Assembly (NCBI GenBank): GCA_023436765.1 | Contig: JAEZHX010000104.1 | Coordinates: forward strand, 1 to 11,311 | Length of the DNA: 11,311 nucleotides | Source of the DNA: Bacillota bacterium | GTDB taxonomy: Bacteria; Bacillota; Clostridia; Lachnospirales; Lachnospiraceae | Reading direction: 5' to 3' | In this document: positions 1-6,616 of the stretch, piece by piece | How positions within the stretch are numbered: the stretch's first letter is position 1 | Layout: the number at the start of each line of letters is the position of its first letter | Made by a program: the position numbers and the translations under genes | The notes under the pieces: model-generated | Told to the model about the DNA's origin: nothing | Databases searched by the model: none | The model's input: only the letters and a program-made list of their open reading frames with translations

Positions 1-401
1 GAGTTGCCCAGGGTGTTAGTGAAGATATTCTTAAGGATCTTAGGGATAATTACATGGGTGAGTGCACTGAAGTCGGAATGTACCTTGCGATGGCGAGAGT
101 AGCCCATAGAGAAGGATTTCCTGAAATTGGTATGTATTATGAGAAGGCCGCCTTCGAAGAAGCAGAACATGCAGCAAAATTCGCTGAGTTGCTTGGAGAA
201 GTGGTAACCTCCAGTACGCAGAAAAATCTGCAATTAAGAGTGGATGCAGAGAACGGCGCCTGCATGGGCAAGAAGGATCTTGCTACCCGTGCGAAGGCAG
301 CAAACCTGGATGCAATTCATGACACTGTTCATGAGATGGCTAAGGATGAGGCCAGACACGGACGTGCGTTCAAGGGTTTGCTTGATAGATACTTTGCGTA
401 A
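1..401 (+). CDS. Reverse-rubrerythrin-type peroxidase, 3' part (5' end outside window)
   Basis: The reading frame is open from position 3, so the gene starts before the window; 132 residues are visible, and the ATG at 54 is an internal Met. The visible part is the second half of a ferritin-like four-helix diiron domain. It shows the GECTEVGMYLAMARVA helix, the EEAEHAAKF helix (ExxH ligands) and the last helix with HEMAKDEARHG, ending in GLLDRYFA. In the family this site reduces H2O2 (and O2) with electrons from NADH through a rubredoxin oxidoreductase. The sequence most resembles the clostridial reverse rubrerythrins, which carry the rubredoxin domain at the N-terminus; that part cannot be seen here. 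The C-terminus is of normal length and followed by repeated copies of its own 3' end. Family assignment is firm; the reverse subtype is inferred from similarity recalled from clostridial homologues. Confidence 0.9.
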   Translation, partial: VAQGVSEDILKDLRDNYMGECTEVGMYLAMARVAHREGFPEIGMYYEKAAFEEAEHAAKFAELLGEVVTSSTQKNLQLRVDAENGACMGKKDLATRAKAANLDAIHDTVHEMAKDEARHGRAFKGLLDRYFA

Positions 402-435
402 GACAGAACGCACTGGGCATCTCGAAGGACTATTA
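371..435 (+). repeat. Direct repeat, copy 1 (rubrerythrin 3' end)
   Basis: This 65-bp segment covers the last ten codons and stop of the rubrerythrin gene plus 34 bp beyond. It recurs at 477-541 with only 4 mismatches by eye and a 106-bp period. Confidence 0.9.
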
Positions 436-507
436 AAGAGATACTTCGAATAATGTACGAATGCCTTTGGGCGTATCAAGGGATTGCTTGATAGATATTT
501 TGCGTAA
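398..507 (+). pseudogene. Two further rubrerythrin C-terminal remnants in tandem
   Basis: In one frame, different from that of the intact gene, the stretch reads RKTERTGHLEGLLKRYFE-stop (398-453), then CTNAFGRIKGLLDRYFA-stop (454-507). Both end in the GLLxRYF signature of the rubrerythrin C-terminus. The first is clearly diverged from the intact gene (roughly 60% identity over the last 33 bases by eye), as if it came from a paralogue. The second is nearly identical to the intact copy. Neither has a start codon with a ribosome binding site or the rest of the diiron domain, so they look like scars of recombination among tandem rubrerythrin genes and not functional genes. Confidence 0.7.
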
Positions 508-541
508 GGCAGAACGCACTGGGCATCTCGAAGGAATATTA
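477..541 (+). repeat. Direct repeat, copy 2 (rubrerythrin 3' end)
   Basis: Second copy of the 65-bp unit at 371-435, again spanning GLLDRYFA-stop and the following AGAACGCACTGGGCATCTCG segment. After it a further fragment reads AERTGHLEGIL-stop (509-544), a start of another GHLEGLL remnant that breaks off at once. Confidence 0.9.
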
Positions 542-560
542 TAATGGTTAAGCTAACCCC

Positions 561-608
561 AGGGACTGACATAAGCAGATGATTTTCTGCATGGAAGTCC
601 CTTTCTTT
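561..608 (+). terminator. Hairpin terminator after rubrerythrin
   Basis: AGGGACT (561-567) pairs with AGTCCCT (596-602). Inside lies a second stem, GCAGA (575-579) with TCTGC (586-590). The hairpin is followed by a T-rich run TTCTTT. It probably ends the rubrerythrin transcript. Confidence 0.6.
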
Positions 609-627
609 ATATATTTGCTCCCCCGAC

Positions 628-664
628 AAAAAGAAACGCCCCATCCCCCCGGGGCGTTTCTTTT
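628..664. terminator. Strong bidirectional terminator
   Basis: GAAACGCCCC (633-642) and GGGGCGTTTC (651-660) form a perfect 10-bp stem around an 8-base loop. A-run 628-632 and T-run 661-664 extend the stem and supply a U-tract in both directions. It sits between two convergent genes and can serve both. Confidence 0.9.
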
Positions 665-672
665 ATCATATT

Positions 673-1053
673 TTATTTCGTTCTCATAATATGTACGCAG
701 TATACATAGATGTTCTGAATCTTCTTGGCTTCTACACCGTCTACATGGATTACCGGCTGTGTCTCGGAAGGAGTTGTATAGATCTTAAATAGAACGCCAT
801 CCTGATTTACCCTCATATTCCGGATCTGTTTATATATATAATCCTTCTTGGGTACTCCGATGTAGTTAAAGATAATGTCGTAGGTATCCGGGTGGGTAAA
901 GCATAGGATGATTTCATCTTTTTCATACATCCCGATAATTTCCCTGGCTTCCTCAAAGGTCATATTCGTACATTTGTATTCACCTTCATTGAACAAGGTA
1001 TTCATGTTACTGTTATCAAGCAGCAGCAGTGGATTACTCGGTTTATTTGCCAT
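673..1053 (-). CDS. Small protein of unknown function (126 aa), possibly DUF1874-like
   Basis: The ATG at 1053 is chosen because AAAGGAGT (1061-1068) lies 7 bases upstream. The upstream in-frame ATG at 1125 would lie before the promoter's -10 box. No signal peptide or membrane segment is seen. I do not recognise the family with certainty. The order of elements resembles DUF1874 proteins (viral STIV B116, anti-CRISPR AcrIII-1/Crn2 ring nucleases) recalled from memory: an early LLLLDNSNMN strand, a GEY turn, a FEEAREII helix (33-40), then a central H54-x-x-T-x-x-I-I followed by IGV (65-67), and a later GVLFKIY strand (86-92). The match is weak and no CRISPR locus is in the window. It stands alone, convergent with rubrerythrin, with its own promoter, and shares the bidirectional terminator. 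Confidence 0.8.
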   Translation of the reverse strand: MANKPSNPLLLLDNSNMNTLFNEGEYKCTNMTFEEAREIIGMYEKDEIILCFTHPDTYDIIFNYIGVPKKDYIYKQIRNMRVNQDGVLFKIYTTPSETQPVIHVDGVEAKKIQNIYVYCVHIMRTK

Positions 1054-1109
1054 ATAGGCCACTCCTTTCATTAACCAAAAAGTGAATAGACCAAAATTAC
1101 TATACCATA

Positions 1110-1139
1110 AGTATACTAAAAACACCTGGAAGAAGTCAA
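1110..1139 (-). promoter_or_regulatory. Sigma-A-type promoter of the small unknown gene
   Basis: On the minus strand, TTGACT (1139-1134) and TATACT (1115-1110) are separated by 18 bases. Transcription would start near 1103, about 50 bases before the ATG at 1053. Confidence 0.7.
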
Positions 1140-1160
1140 TAGAGAAGGAAAGAAAAGGTA

Positions 1161-1222
1161 ATGAAAGGCCCTTGTCAATCCAATAACCGGAAGGGTTATA
1201 AAGAATGACAGGGGCCTTTCAT
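1161..1222 (-). terminator. Nested hairpin terminator of the hyd operon
   Basis: Arms 1161-1177 and 1206-1222 are complementary over 17 bases with one G-T type pair. Inside is a second stem, ATAACC (1183-1188) with GGTTAT (1194-1199). On the minus strand it follows the hydA stop by about 42 bases and is followed by a pyrimidine-rich stretch. The U-run is not clean, so it may act partly as an mRNA 3' end stabiliser. Confidence 0.7.
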
Positions 1223-1264
1223 AAGATGAATTTATTCTATGAAACAATTCTTTTGCTAATAATT

Positions 1265-3013
1265 TTACAGCTGGTTAATCGCTCTCTTAACATAGGTAGT
1301 ATGCAGGAGGTGATGAGCCTTGTGGCTGCCGGGCTTTTCAAGATATTCCTCATAGAGCTTCTTGATAGAAGGATTTTCATGGGACTTACGGATTGGCATA
1401 GCCGCATCCTGGTTATAGAGAGCCTTCGCACGCTCTGCGCGGATATCTGTGAAGTTTCTTACGCTGGCAGGCTGAATCGGCTGTCCTCCGCCGTTAACGC
1501 ATCCGCCGGGGCATCCCATGATCTCGATAAAGTGGTAATTTGCCTTACCTGACTTTACATCATCGAGTACCTTTTTTGCATTGGATAAGCCGGAGGCAAC
1601 TGCAATGTTAATGTCCATTCCTGCGACATTGTAGGTAGCTTCCTTCACACCCTTGGTTCCTCTTACCTCGGTAAAGTCAAGGTTAGCAAGCTCCTTACCG
1701 GTAAGAACTTCAACTGCGGTACGAAGAGCAGCTTCCATAACACCGCCGGTAGCACCGAAAATTACTGCGGCACCGGTGGAATCTCCGAGGGGATTATCAA
1801 ATTCCTCCTCCGGAAGGGATGCAAAGTTCAGGCCGACACGGTCGATCATTCTCGCAAGCTCTCTGGTAGTGATCGAGATATCAACATCGGGAACTCCCGC
1901 TGCACTCTGATCCTCTCTGCCGATCTCGAATTTCTTTGCTGTACAGGGCATTACGCTGACCATTACGATCTTATTGGGATCAAGGCCCATCTTCTCGGCA
2001 TAGTAAGTCTTAGTTATAGCACCGAACATCTGCTGAGGAGACTTACAGCTGGATAAGTTATCAAGCATTTCGGGATAGTAATGCTCACAGTATTTGATCC
2101 AACCGGGTGAGCAGGAGGTGATGAGCGGAAGCACGCCACCATTCTGTACTCTGTCCAGGAACTCAGTTGCTTCCTCCATGATGGTGAGGTCAGCAGCGAA
2201 ATCGGTATCAAATACCTTGTCAAAGCCTAAGCGACGAAGCGCAGCTACCATCTTACCCTGAACATTGGTTCCGATCGGATATCCGAACTCTTCTCCAAGG
2301 GCAGCACGAACTGCAGGTGCCGTCTGAACGATGACATACTTCTCGGGATCATCAATTGCCGCGAATACATCAGCGGTATAATCCTTCTCGGCAAGTGCAC
2401 CGGTCGGGCAGACTGCGATACACTGTCCACAGGAAACGCAGCTAGTTTCGCCAAGGCCCATATCAAAGGCACAGGCTATTGTAGTATCAAAGCCACGCTC
2501 ATTGGCACCGATGACACCGATGCCCTGAACTCTTTCACATACTGCAGCACAACGTCTGCAGAGGATACATTTGTTATTATCACGAACCATATGAGGTGAG
2601 GTATCATCTACTTCGTAGCTGTTACGGTCGCCCTCAAAGATCCTCTCATCGGATACTATCAGGTCATTACAGAGCTTCTGAAGTTCACATTTTCCGCTTC
2701 TGATACAGGACAGACACTTTCTGTCATGATCAGAGAGGATCAGCTCCAGGGTCTGCTTACGGGATTCCAGTACCTTGGGAGAGTTGGTTCTAATCTCCAT
2801 TCCGTCAGCTACGGGATACATGCAGGAGGCAACGAGACTTCTTGCTCCCTTTACTTCAACGACGCAGATACGACAGGCACCGATTTCATTGATTTCCTTT
2901 AAATAGCACAGTGTAGGGATATCAATGTGAGCCATTTTGGCCGCCTCTAAAATAGTGGAACCCTTCGGTACTTCAAGTGACATACCATTTATTTTGATAT
3001 TTACCGTTTCCAT
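1265..3013 (-). CDS. hydA: [FeFe]-hydrogenase catalytic subunit HydA (probably electron-bifurcating)
   Basis: HydA carries the H-cluster and makes or oxidises H2 in the HydABC complex, in the cytoplasm. The 582 residues hold, in order: a plant-type [2Fe-2S] domain (C36, C47, C50, C64); a His-Cys [4Fe-4S] site (H96, C100, C103, C109); two ferredoxin clusters (C149, C152, C155, C159 and C192, C195, C198, C202); and the H-cluster domain with L1 TSCSPGW (299-305), L2 MPCTAKKFE (355-363) and L3 GCPGGCVNGGGQP (500-512). A small-subunit-like tail (about 523-575) follows. The second Cys of the usual TSCCP is Ser302. AGGAGG lies 5 bases before the ATG, and hydB ends 11 bases upstream. It is the last gene of the operon. 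Bifurcating activity is inferred from the hydC and hydB partners, not from this subunit alone. Confidence 0.95.
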   Translation of the reverse strand: METVNIKINGMSLEVPKGSTILEAAKMAHIDIPTLCYLKEINEIGACRICVVEVKGARSLVASCMYPVADGMEIRTNSPKVLESRKQTLELILSDHDRKCLSCIRSGKCELQKLCNDLIVSDERIFEGDRNSYEVDDTSPHMVRDNNKCILCRRCAAVCERVQGIGVIGANERGFDTTIACAFDMGLGETSCVSCGQCIAVCPTGALAEKDYTADVFAAIDDPEKYVIVQTAPAVRAALGEEFGYPIGTNVQGKMVAALRRLGFDKVFDTDFAADLTIMEEATEFLDRVQNGGVLPLITSCSPGWIKYCEHYYPEMLDNLSSCKSPQQMFGAITKTYYAEKMGLDPNKIVMVSVMPCTAKKFEIGREDQSAAGVPDVDISITTRELARMIDRVGLNFASLPEEEFDNPLGDSTGAAVIFGATGGVMEAALRTAVEVLTGKELANLDFTEVRGTKGVKEATYNVAGMDINIAVASGLSNAKKVLDDVKSGKANYHFIEIMGCPGGCVNGGGQPIQPASVRNFTDIRAERAKALYNQDAAMPIRKSHENPSIKKLYEEYLEKPGSHKAHHLLHTTYVKRAINQL

Positions 3014-3024
3014 AGTTTCCTCCT

Positions 3025-4812
3025 TTATCTCTTAGAGATGGCACCAAAGCGGCATTTTTCCATACAAGCACCGCACTTGATACACTTACTCTGGTCGATG
3101 ATATGGGCTTCCTTAACCTTACCCTGGATAGCGCTGTTCGGGCAAATCCGGGCACATAGGGTACAGCCTTTACATTTATCAGCATCAATCGTATAGGACA
3201 GAAGGGACTTACATACGCCGGCGGGACACTTCTTATCCACCACGTGGGCAACATACTCATCCCTGAAATAACGCAGAGTGGATAATACCGGGTTAGGAGC
3301 AGTCTGGCCTAGACCGCAGAGCGCATTCTCCTTAATGTAGTAGCAGAGCTCTTCGAGACGGTCAAGATCCTCCATGGTTCCGTTACCCTTTGTAATCTTG
3401 TCTAGGATCTCATAAAGACGCTTGGTACCGATACGGCAGGGAGTACATTTACCGCAGGACTCATCAACTGTGAATTCCAGGAAGAATTTTGCGATATCCA
3501 CCATACAGTTGTCTTCATCCATAACAATCAGTCCGCCGGAGCCCATCATGGAGCCGATACGAATTAAGTTATCGTAGTCAATAGGTATTTCAAAATGTTC
3601 TGCAGGGATACATCCGCCGGAGGGACCACCGGTCTGGGCTGCCTTGAACTTCTTGCCGTTCGGGATACCGCCGCCGATTTCTTCAACAATTTCACGGAGT
3701 GTCGTACCCATCGGAATCTCAACAAGACCGGTATTCTTAATCTTACCGCCGAGTGCGAATACCTTGGTTCCCTTGGATTTCTCTGTTCCCATGGAAGCAA
3801 ACCACTCAGCACCGTTTAGAATGATCTGAGGAATATTTGCATAGGTTTCTACATTGTTTAAGATGGTAGGCTTCTGGAACAAGCCCTTCTGTGCAGGGAA
3901 CGGAGGACGCGGGCGGGGTTCGCCGCGGTTTCCTTCGATGGAGGTCATAAGTGCTGTCTCCTCGCCGCATACGAAGGCGCCGGCACCAAGTCTTAAATCA
4001 ATGTCGAAGCTAAAATCGGTTCCAAAGATATGATCACCGAGCAGGCCGTATTCTCTGGCCTGACCGATTGCGATCTTAAGTCGCTCAACTGCGATCGGGT
4101 ATTCTGCACGAACATAGATATAACCCTGTGATGCGCCGATTGCATAGCCTGCGATTGTCATAGCCTCAAGCACCACATGCGGATCTCCCTCTAAGACAGA
4201 ACGATCCATGAAAGCACCAGGGTCGCCTTCATCCGCATTACAGCAGACATATTTCTGATCAGCATCGTTGCCCTTCGCCAGCTTCCACTTCATGCCGGTG
4301 GGGAACCCGCCGCCTCCACGGCCACGGAGACCGCTGTCTAAGATGGTCTGGATTACCTGATCCGGTGTGTACTCGGTCAGTACCTTACCGAGAGCCTCGT
4401 AACCGTTCGTTGCGATATACTCATCGATATTTTCGGGATTGATAACACCACAATTACGCAATGCAATTCTATGCTGCTTCTTGTAAAAATCAGTATCATT
4501 TAAGGACTTCAGCTTACCTTCCTTGTCTTCTTCCTTATAAACAAGACGGGTAACGATACGTCCCTTCATCAGATGCTCCGTAACGATTTCAGGAACATCC
4601 TCCGGTTTTACGAGTGCATAGAAGGTAGCTTCCGGATAGATTACCATAATCGGGCCTAAGGCACATAAGCCATGGCAGCCGGTCTGTACGACAGCTACTT
4701 CTTCTTTTAAGCCGGCCTTACTAATTTCAGCCTGCAGTACTTCTAAGATTTTTGGGGTTCCTGAGGAAGTACACCCGGTTCCACCACAAACCAATACGTG
4801 TGAACGATACAT
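3025..4812 (-). CDS. hydB: Hydrogenase NADH/flavin subunit HydB (NuoF-like)
   Basis: HydB binds FMN and NAD(H) and passes electrons between NADH, ferredoxin and HydA. The 595 residues show a thioredoxin-like [2Fe-2S] domain (C9, C14, C46, C50), then the NuoF core: NAD(H)-binding glycine-rich GLRGRGGGGFPTG (161-173), FMN-loop CCNADEGDPGAF (190-201), and GAFVCGEETAL (278-288). The cluster motif SCGKCTPCR follows (C453, C456, C459, with C499). A C-terminal ferredoxin has two [4Fe-4S] sites (C547, C550, C553, C557 and C577, C580, C583, C587). A CPAGVC pair (C529, C534) just before it may bind metal. The fused N- and C-terminal modules are typical of HydB and absent from complex I NuoF. AAAGGAGG lies 7 bases before the ATG. 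The [2Fe-2S] gene ends 18 bases upstream. Confidence 0.95.
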   Translation of the reverse strand: MYRSHVLVCGGTGCTSSGTPKILEVLQAEISKAGLKEEVAVVQTGCHGLCALGPIMVIYPEATFYALVKPEDVPEIVTEHLMKGRIVTRLVYKEEDKEGKLKSLNDTDFYKKQHRIALRNCGVINPENIDEYIATNGYEALGKVLTEYTPDQVIQTILDSGLRGRGGGGFPTGMKWKLAKGNDADQKYVCCNADEGDPGAFMDRSVLEGDPHVVLEAMTIAGYAIGASQGYIYVRAEYPIAVERLKIAIGQAREYGLLGDHIFGTDFSFDIDLRLGAGAFVCGEETALMTSIEGNRGEPRPRPPFPAQKGLFQKPTILNNVETYANIPQIILNGAEWFASMGTEKSKGTKVFALGGKIKNTGLVEIPMGTTLREIVEEIGGGIPNGKKFKAAQTGGPSGGCIPAEHFEIPIDYDNLIRIGSMMGSGGLIVMDEDNCMVDIAKFFLEFTVDESCGKCTPCRIGTKRLYEILDKITKGNGTMEDLDRLEELCYYIKENALCGLGQTAPNPVLSTLRYFRDEYVAHVVDKKCPAGVCKSLLSYTIDADKCKGCTLCARICPNSAIQGKVKEAHIIDQSKCIKCGACMEKCRFGAISKR

Positions 4813-4830
4813 AACGTGACCTCCTTTGGA

Positions 4831-5202
4831 TTAACCGAGTTGCTCGGATATGGTATATTTTTTAATTACCTGACCACGGATGATATGCTGATCTATAACC
4901 TCAAGCGCTTTTTCCGCTGTCATCTTAACGTAAGTTACTTTTTCCTTATCAGGTTCTAAGACTTCAATAATCGGCTCATATTGGCACAGTCCGATACAAC
5001 CGGTCTGAACAACCGCTACATTGGTTAAGCCTTTCGTCTGTACCGCATCGGAAAGGGCGTTGAGAACCGGTCTGGCACCACTTGCTATACCACAGGTTGC
5101 CATGCCGACAACTATACGTGTCTGATTATGGCTTTCATTACGAAGTCCCATCTGGCCCTGCATCATTTCCCTGATTGCCTTAAGCTCTTCAAGAGATTTC
5201 AT
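4831..5202 (-). CDS. Thioredoxin-like [2Fe-2S] ferredoxin-family protein with three cysteines
   Basis: A 123-residue protein with a helical N-terminus (about 1-25) and a thioredoxin-like [2Fe-2S] fold akin to the N-terminus of HydB. Only C37 (in ATCGIASGA) and C69 and C73 (in QTGCIGLC) are present. The first motif lacks the second Cys of the usual Cx4C, with Gly42 in its place. Similar proteins with TCGIAxGA, recalled from clostridial hyd operons, also have three cysteines, so the change looks like a family trait. It may carry electrons to or from HydABC, or bind a cluster with a non-Cys ligand. GGAGG precedes the ATG by about 8 bases. It lies between the ATPase gene (48-base gap) and hydB. 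Family firm, role inferred. Confidence 0.85.
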   Translation of the reverse strand: MKSLEELKAIREMMQGQMGLRNESHNQTRIVVGMATCGIASGARPVLNALSDAVQTKGLTNVAVVQTGCIGLCQYEPIIEVLEPDKEKVTYVKMTAEKALEVIDQHIIRGQVIKKYTISEQLG

Positions 5203-5250
5203 CTGTTTCCCTCCTATTTGATATACTGTTCAATGCTTCTTAGTGGGGGG

Positions 5251-5808
5251 TCATACATGATGGCCGCCATCCACCTCTTGTTTATTTTCGTTCAGATATT
5301 CTTTTATGTATATTGAAACCTCCGGAACTGTAAACGGAACGTCGCCAAGAATCTCACGGATCGCTCTGGTATCGAGCATAAAGCTTTTTCCGTTAAAATC
5401 ATAGGTGTACATAAAATCGATCTGTGTATTTGCAATAACTAATGTATAGATCGTACTGTTGATATCACCCAGAGGCATCCTGTCAATATGGGATAGCCCA
5501 AAGGTCGCTGTAACCGTAGTTCCTGTTCCGGGGACCGACTCTATATGGAAGCTTCCGCCGGTTCCGACTGCTGCCTGCTTCAGAAAAGGAATTCCCAAAC
5601 CAATCCCTCGCGTCGTACGGGTGGTAAAGAAGGGGTCCTCAACCTTAGCCAGCTGCTCCCTTGTCATTCCGCAACCATTATCGGAAACGCGAAGGGTCAG
5701 GTTATCCTGCAATGTACTAATATTCACATCGATTTCAATCAGGCTTGCACCAGCCCGGATTGAATTATTAGCAATATCCAATACATTAAGAGACAATTCC
5801 GTCATCAT
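5251..5808 (-). CDS. Stand-alone GHKL (HATPase_c) ATP-binding protein of the hyd operon
   Basis: About 185 residues. The ATP-binding fold of histidine kinases and anti-sigma factors is seen from the first residues: N-box DIANNSIRAGA (11-21), G1 box DNGCGM (43-48), F-type DPFFTTR (58-64) and G2 box RGIGLGIPFLKQA (67-79). There is no DHp domain with a phospho-accepting His and no sensor domain. The last 75 or so residues form an extra region of unknown role. Two adjacent ATGs (5808 and 5805) follow the hydC stop after 1 base, which suggests translational coupling. An in-frame ATG at 5835, inside hydC, is less likely because family members begin at the TELSLNVLDIA region and no good ribosome binding site precedes it. 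It may regulate or modify the hydrogenase; substrate unknown. Confidence 0.85.
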   Translation of the reverse strand: MMTELSLNVLDIANNSIRAGASLIEIDVNISTLQDNLTLRVSDNGCGMTREQLAKVEDPFFTTRTTRGIGLGIPFLKQAAVGTGGSFHIESVPGTGTTVTATFGLSHIDRMPLGDINSTIYTLVIANTQIDFMYTYDFNGKSFMLDTRAIREILGDVPFTVPEVSIYIKEYLNENKQEVDGGHHV

Positions 5809-5809
5809 A

Positions 5810-6304
5810 CTATTTATACTTAGAGATAATTCCATCCAAATCGTCGAGAGTTAATTTACCGTATACATCTTCATTTACTGTAAGAACAGGCGCCAAGCCG
5901 CAGGCTCCAATGCAGCGGCAGGATTCTAAAGAGAACTTACCATCCTCAGTGCATTCCCCATCCTTAATACCCAACATATCCTGGAGCTTGTTAAAAATAT
6001 CACCTGAACCTTTTACATAACAAGCTGTTCCCAGACATACAGAAACTTTATATTTTCCCTTTGGATAAAGGGAAAACTGAGAATAAAAGGTCGCGATTCC
6101 GTATATTTTCTCTAATGGAACATTTAGTTCGTTAGATATCATGGTCTGCACCTCAATTGGCAGGTAACCATAAATATCTTGTGCCTTCTGCATGATGGGC
6201 ATCAGGGAGCCGTTGTCATCACGGTGCTCAGCGATAACCTTTAAAAGCGCATCCTCTTGCTCCTTCGTTCCTGCAAAGGGTACTGATTTTTTTGTTATAC
6301 CCAT
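5810..6304 (-). CDS. hydC: Hydrogenase subunit HydC (NuoE-like [2Fe-2S] protein)
   Basis: HydC is the small electron-transfer subunit that docks on HydB. The 164 residues show the NuoE pattern: an N-terminal helical domain with GYLPIEVQ (46-53) and IYGIATFYSQF (67-77), then a thioredoxin-like domain with [2Fe-2S] ligands C90 and C95 (VCLGTACYVKG) and C131 and C135 (CIGACGLAPV). C118 and C129 are additional. Length is usual for the family. AGGAGG lies 9 bases before the ATG, and it is the first gene of the operon, about 40 bases after the predicted transcription start. The stop almost touches the start of the ATPase gene. Confidence 0.95.
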   Translation of the reverse strand: MGITKKSVPFAGTKEQEDALLKVIAEHRDDNGSLMPIMQKAQDIYGYLPIEVQTMISNELNVPLEKIYGIATFYSQFSLYPKGKYKVSVCLGTACYVKGSGDIFNKLQDMLGIKDGECTEDGKFSLESCRCIGACGLAPVLTVNEDVYGKLTLDDLDGIISKYK

Positions 6305-6350
6305 TGTGTATTACCTCCTCATAAATATGTTAACGCCACAAAACACTGAC

Positions 6351-6382
6351 ATTATAGCACAACTGTGTTAAAAAATCTACAA
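6351..6382 (-). promoter_or_regulatory. hyd operon promoter with candidate Rex operator
   Basis: On the minus strand TGCTATAAT (6359-6351) is a consensus -10 with the TGn extension; the -35 region is poor, as is common with an extended -10. Overlapping the -35 region, minus-strand TTGTAGATTTTTTAACAC (6382-6365) matches 11 of the 14 fixed bases of the Rex consensus TTGTTAAnnnnTTAACAA, as known from Firmicutes. A further TGTTAAC (6328-6334) lies downstream of the start. Rex represses fermentative and hydrogenase genes until NADH is high, which fits an NADH-oxidising hydrogenase. Promoter likely; Rex site inferred. Confidence 0.6.
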
Positions 6383-6507
6383 AAAATATAAACAATTATA
6401 TCGGAAATTACGGTTGTGATGTATGCAAGGTGTATAAGGGGCCTGTGCTGGTCGCACATCAGATAAAGAAATTGATCTGGAAGACAATAGAGCTAGGTTC
6501 TTATACA

Positions 6508-6536
6508 TTGTATTTTACGACAAATCGTATTATAAT
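6508..6536 (+). promoter_or_regulatory. Promoter of the PAS-GGDEF operon with internal palindrome
   Basis: TTGTAT (6508-6513), 17 bases, then TATAAT (6531-6536). Between the boxes lies the palindrome TACGA-CAAA-TCGTA (6516-6529), well placed for a repressor. Transcription would start near 6543, giving a leader of about 75 bases. Confidence 0.75.
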
Positions 6537-6616
6537 GAAAGCAGTTCTTTTCTAAATCACAACGAAAATTATGGTAAATAGAAACAATGTTAGTCAAGTC
6601 AAGGAGAGGTGAAGCC

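Larger units (their letters stand above)
6305..6616. other. Divergent intergenic control region, 312 bp
   Basis: This gap separates the divergent hyd and PAS-GGDEF operons. It holds the hyd promoter with its candidate Rex site (6351-6382), a small hairpin TGTGC-TGGTC-GCACA (6444-6458), a weak CAGAT/ATCTG inverted repeat around 6459-6478 and the rightward promoter (6508-6536). No RNA gene or riboswitch was recognised. Confidence 0.75.

Noticed and set aside
244..453. 69-aa plus-strand frame overlapping the rubrerythrin gene, ending in LEGLLKRYFE
   Set aside because: Most of it is a shadow of the real gene in another frame; only its last 18 codons resemble rubrerythrin, so it is listed as a remnant, not a gene.
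1054..1125. N-terminal extension (MFLVYLWYSN...) of the small unknown gene
   Set aside because: It would begin upstream of the -10 box and has no ribosome binding site, while the ATG at 1053 has a good one.
1205..1552. 115-aa plus-strand frame at the hydA 3' end
   Set aside because: It runs through the terminator hairpin and antisense to the conserved hydA end; no ribosome binding site or known domain.
5459..5854. 131-aa plus-strand frame opposite the ATPase gene
   Set aside because: Antisense shadow; the minus-strand frame has all the ATP-binding boxes.
6305..6616. Possible riboswitch or small RNA in the divergent region
   Set aside because: Only short hairpins are visible and none matches a riboswitch class I recognise; the promoters explain the spacing.
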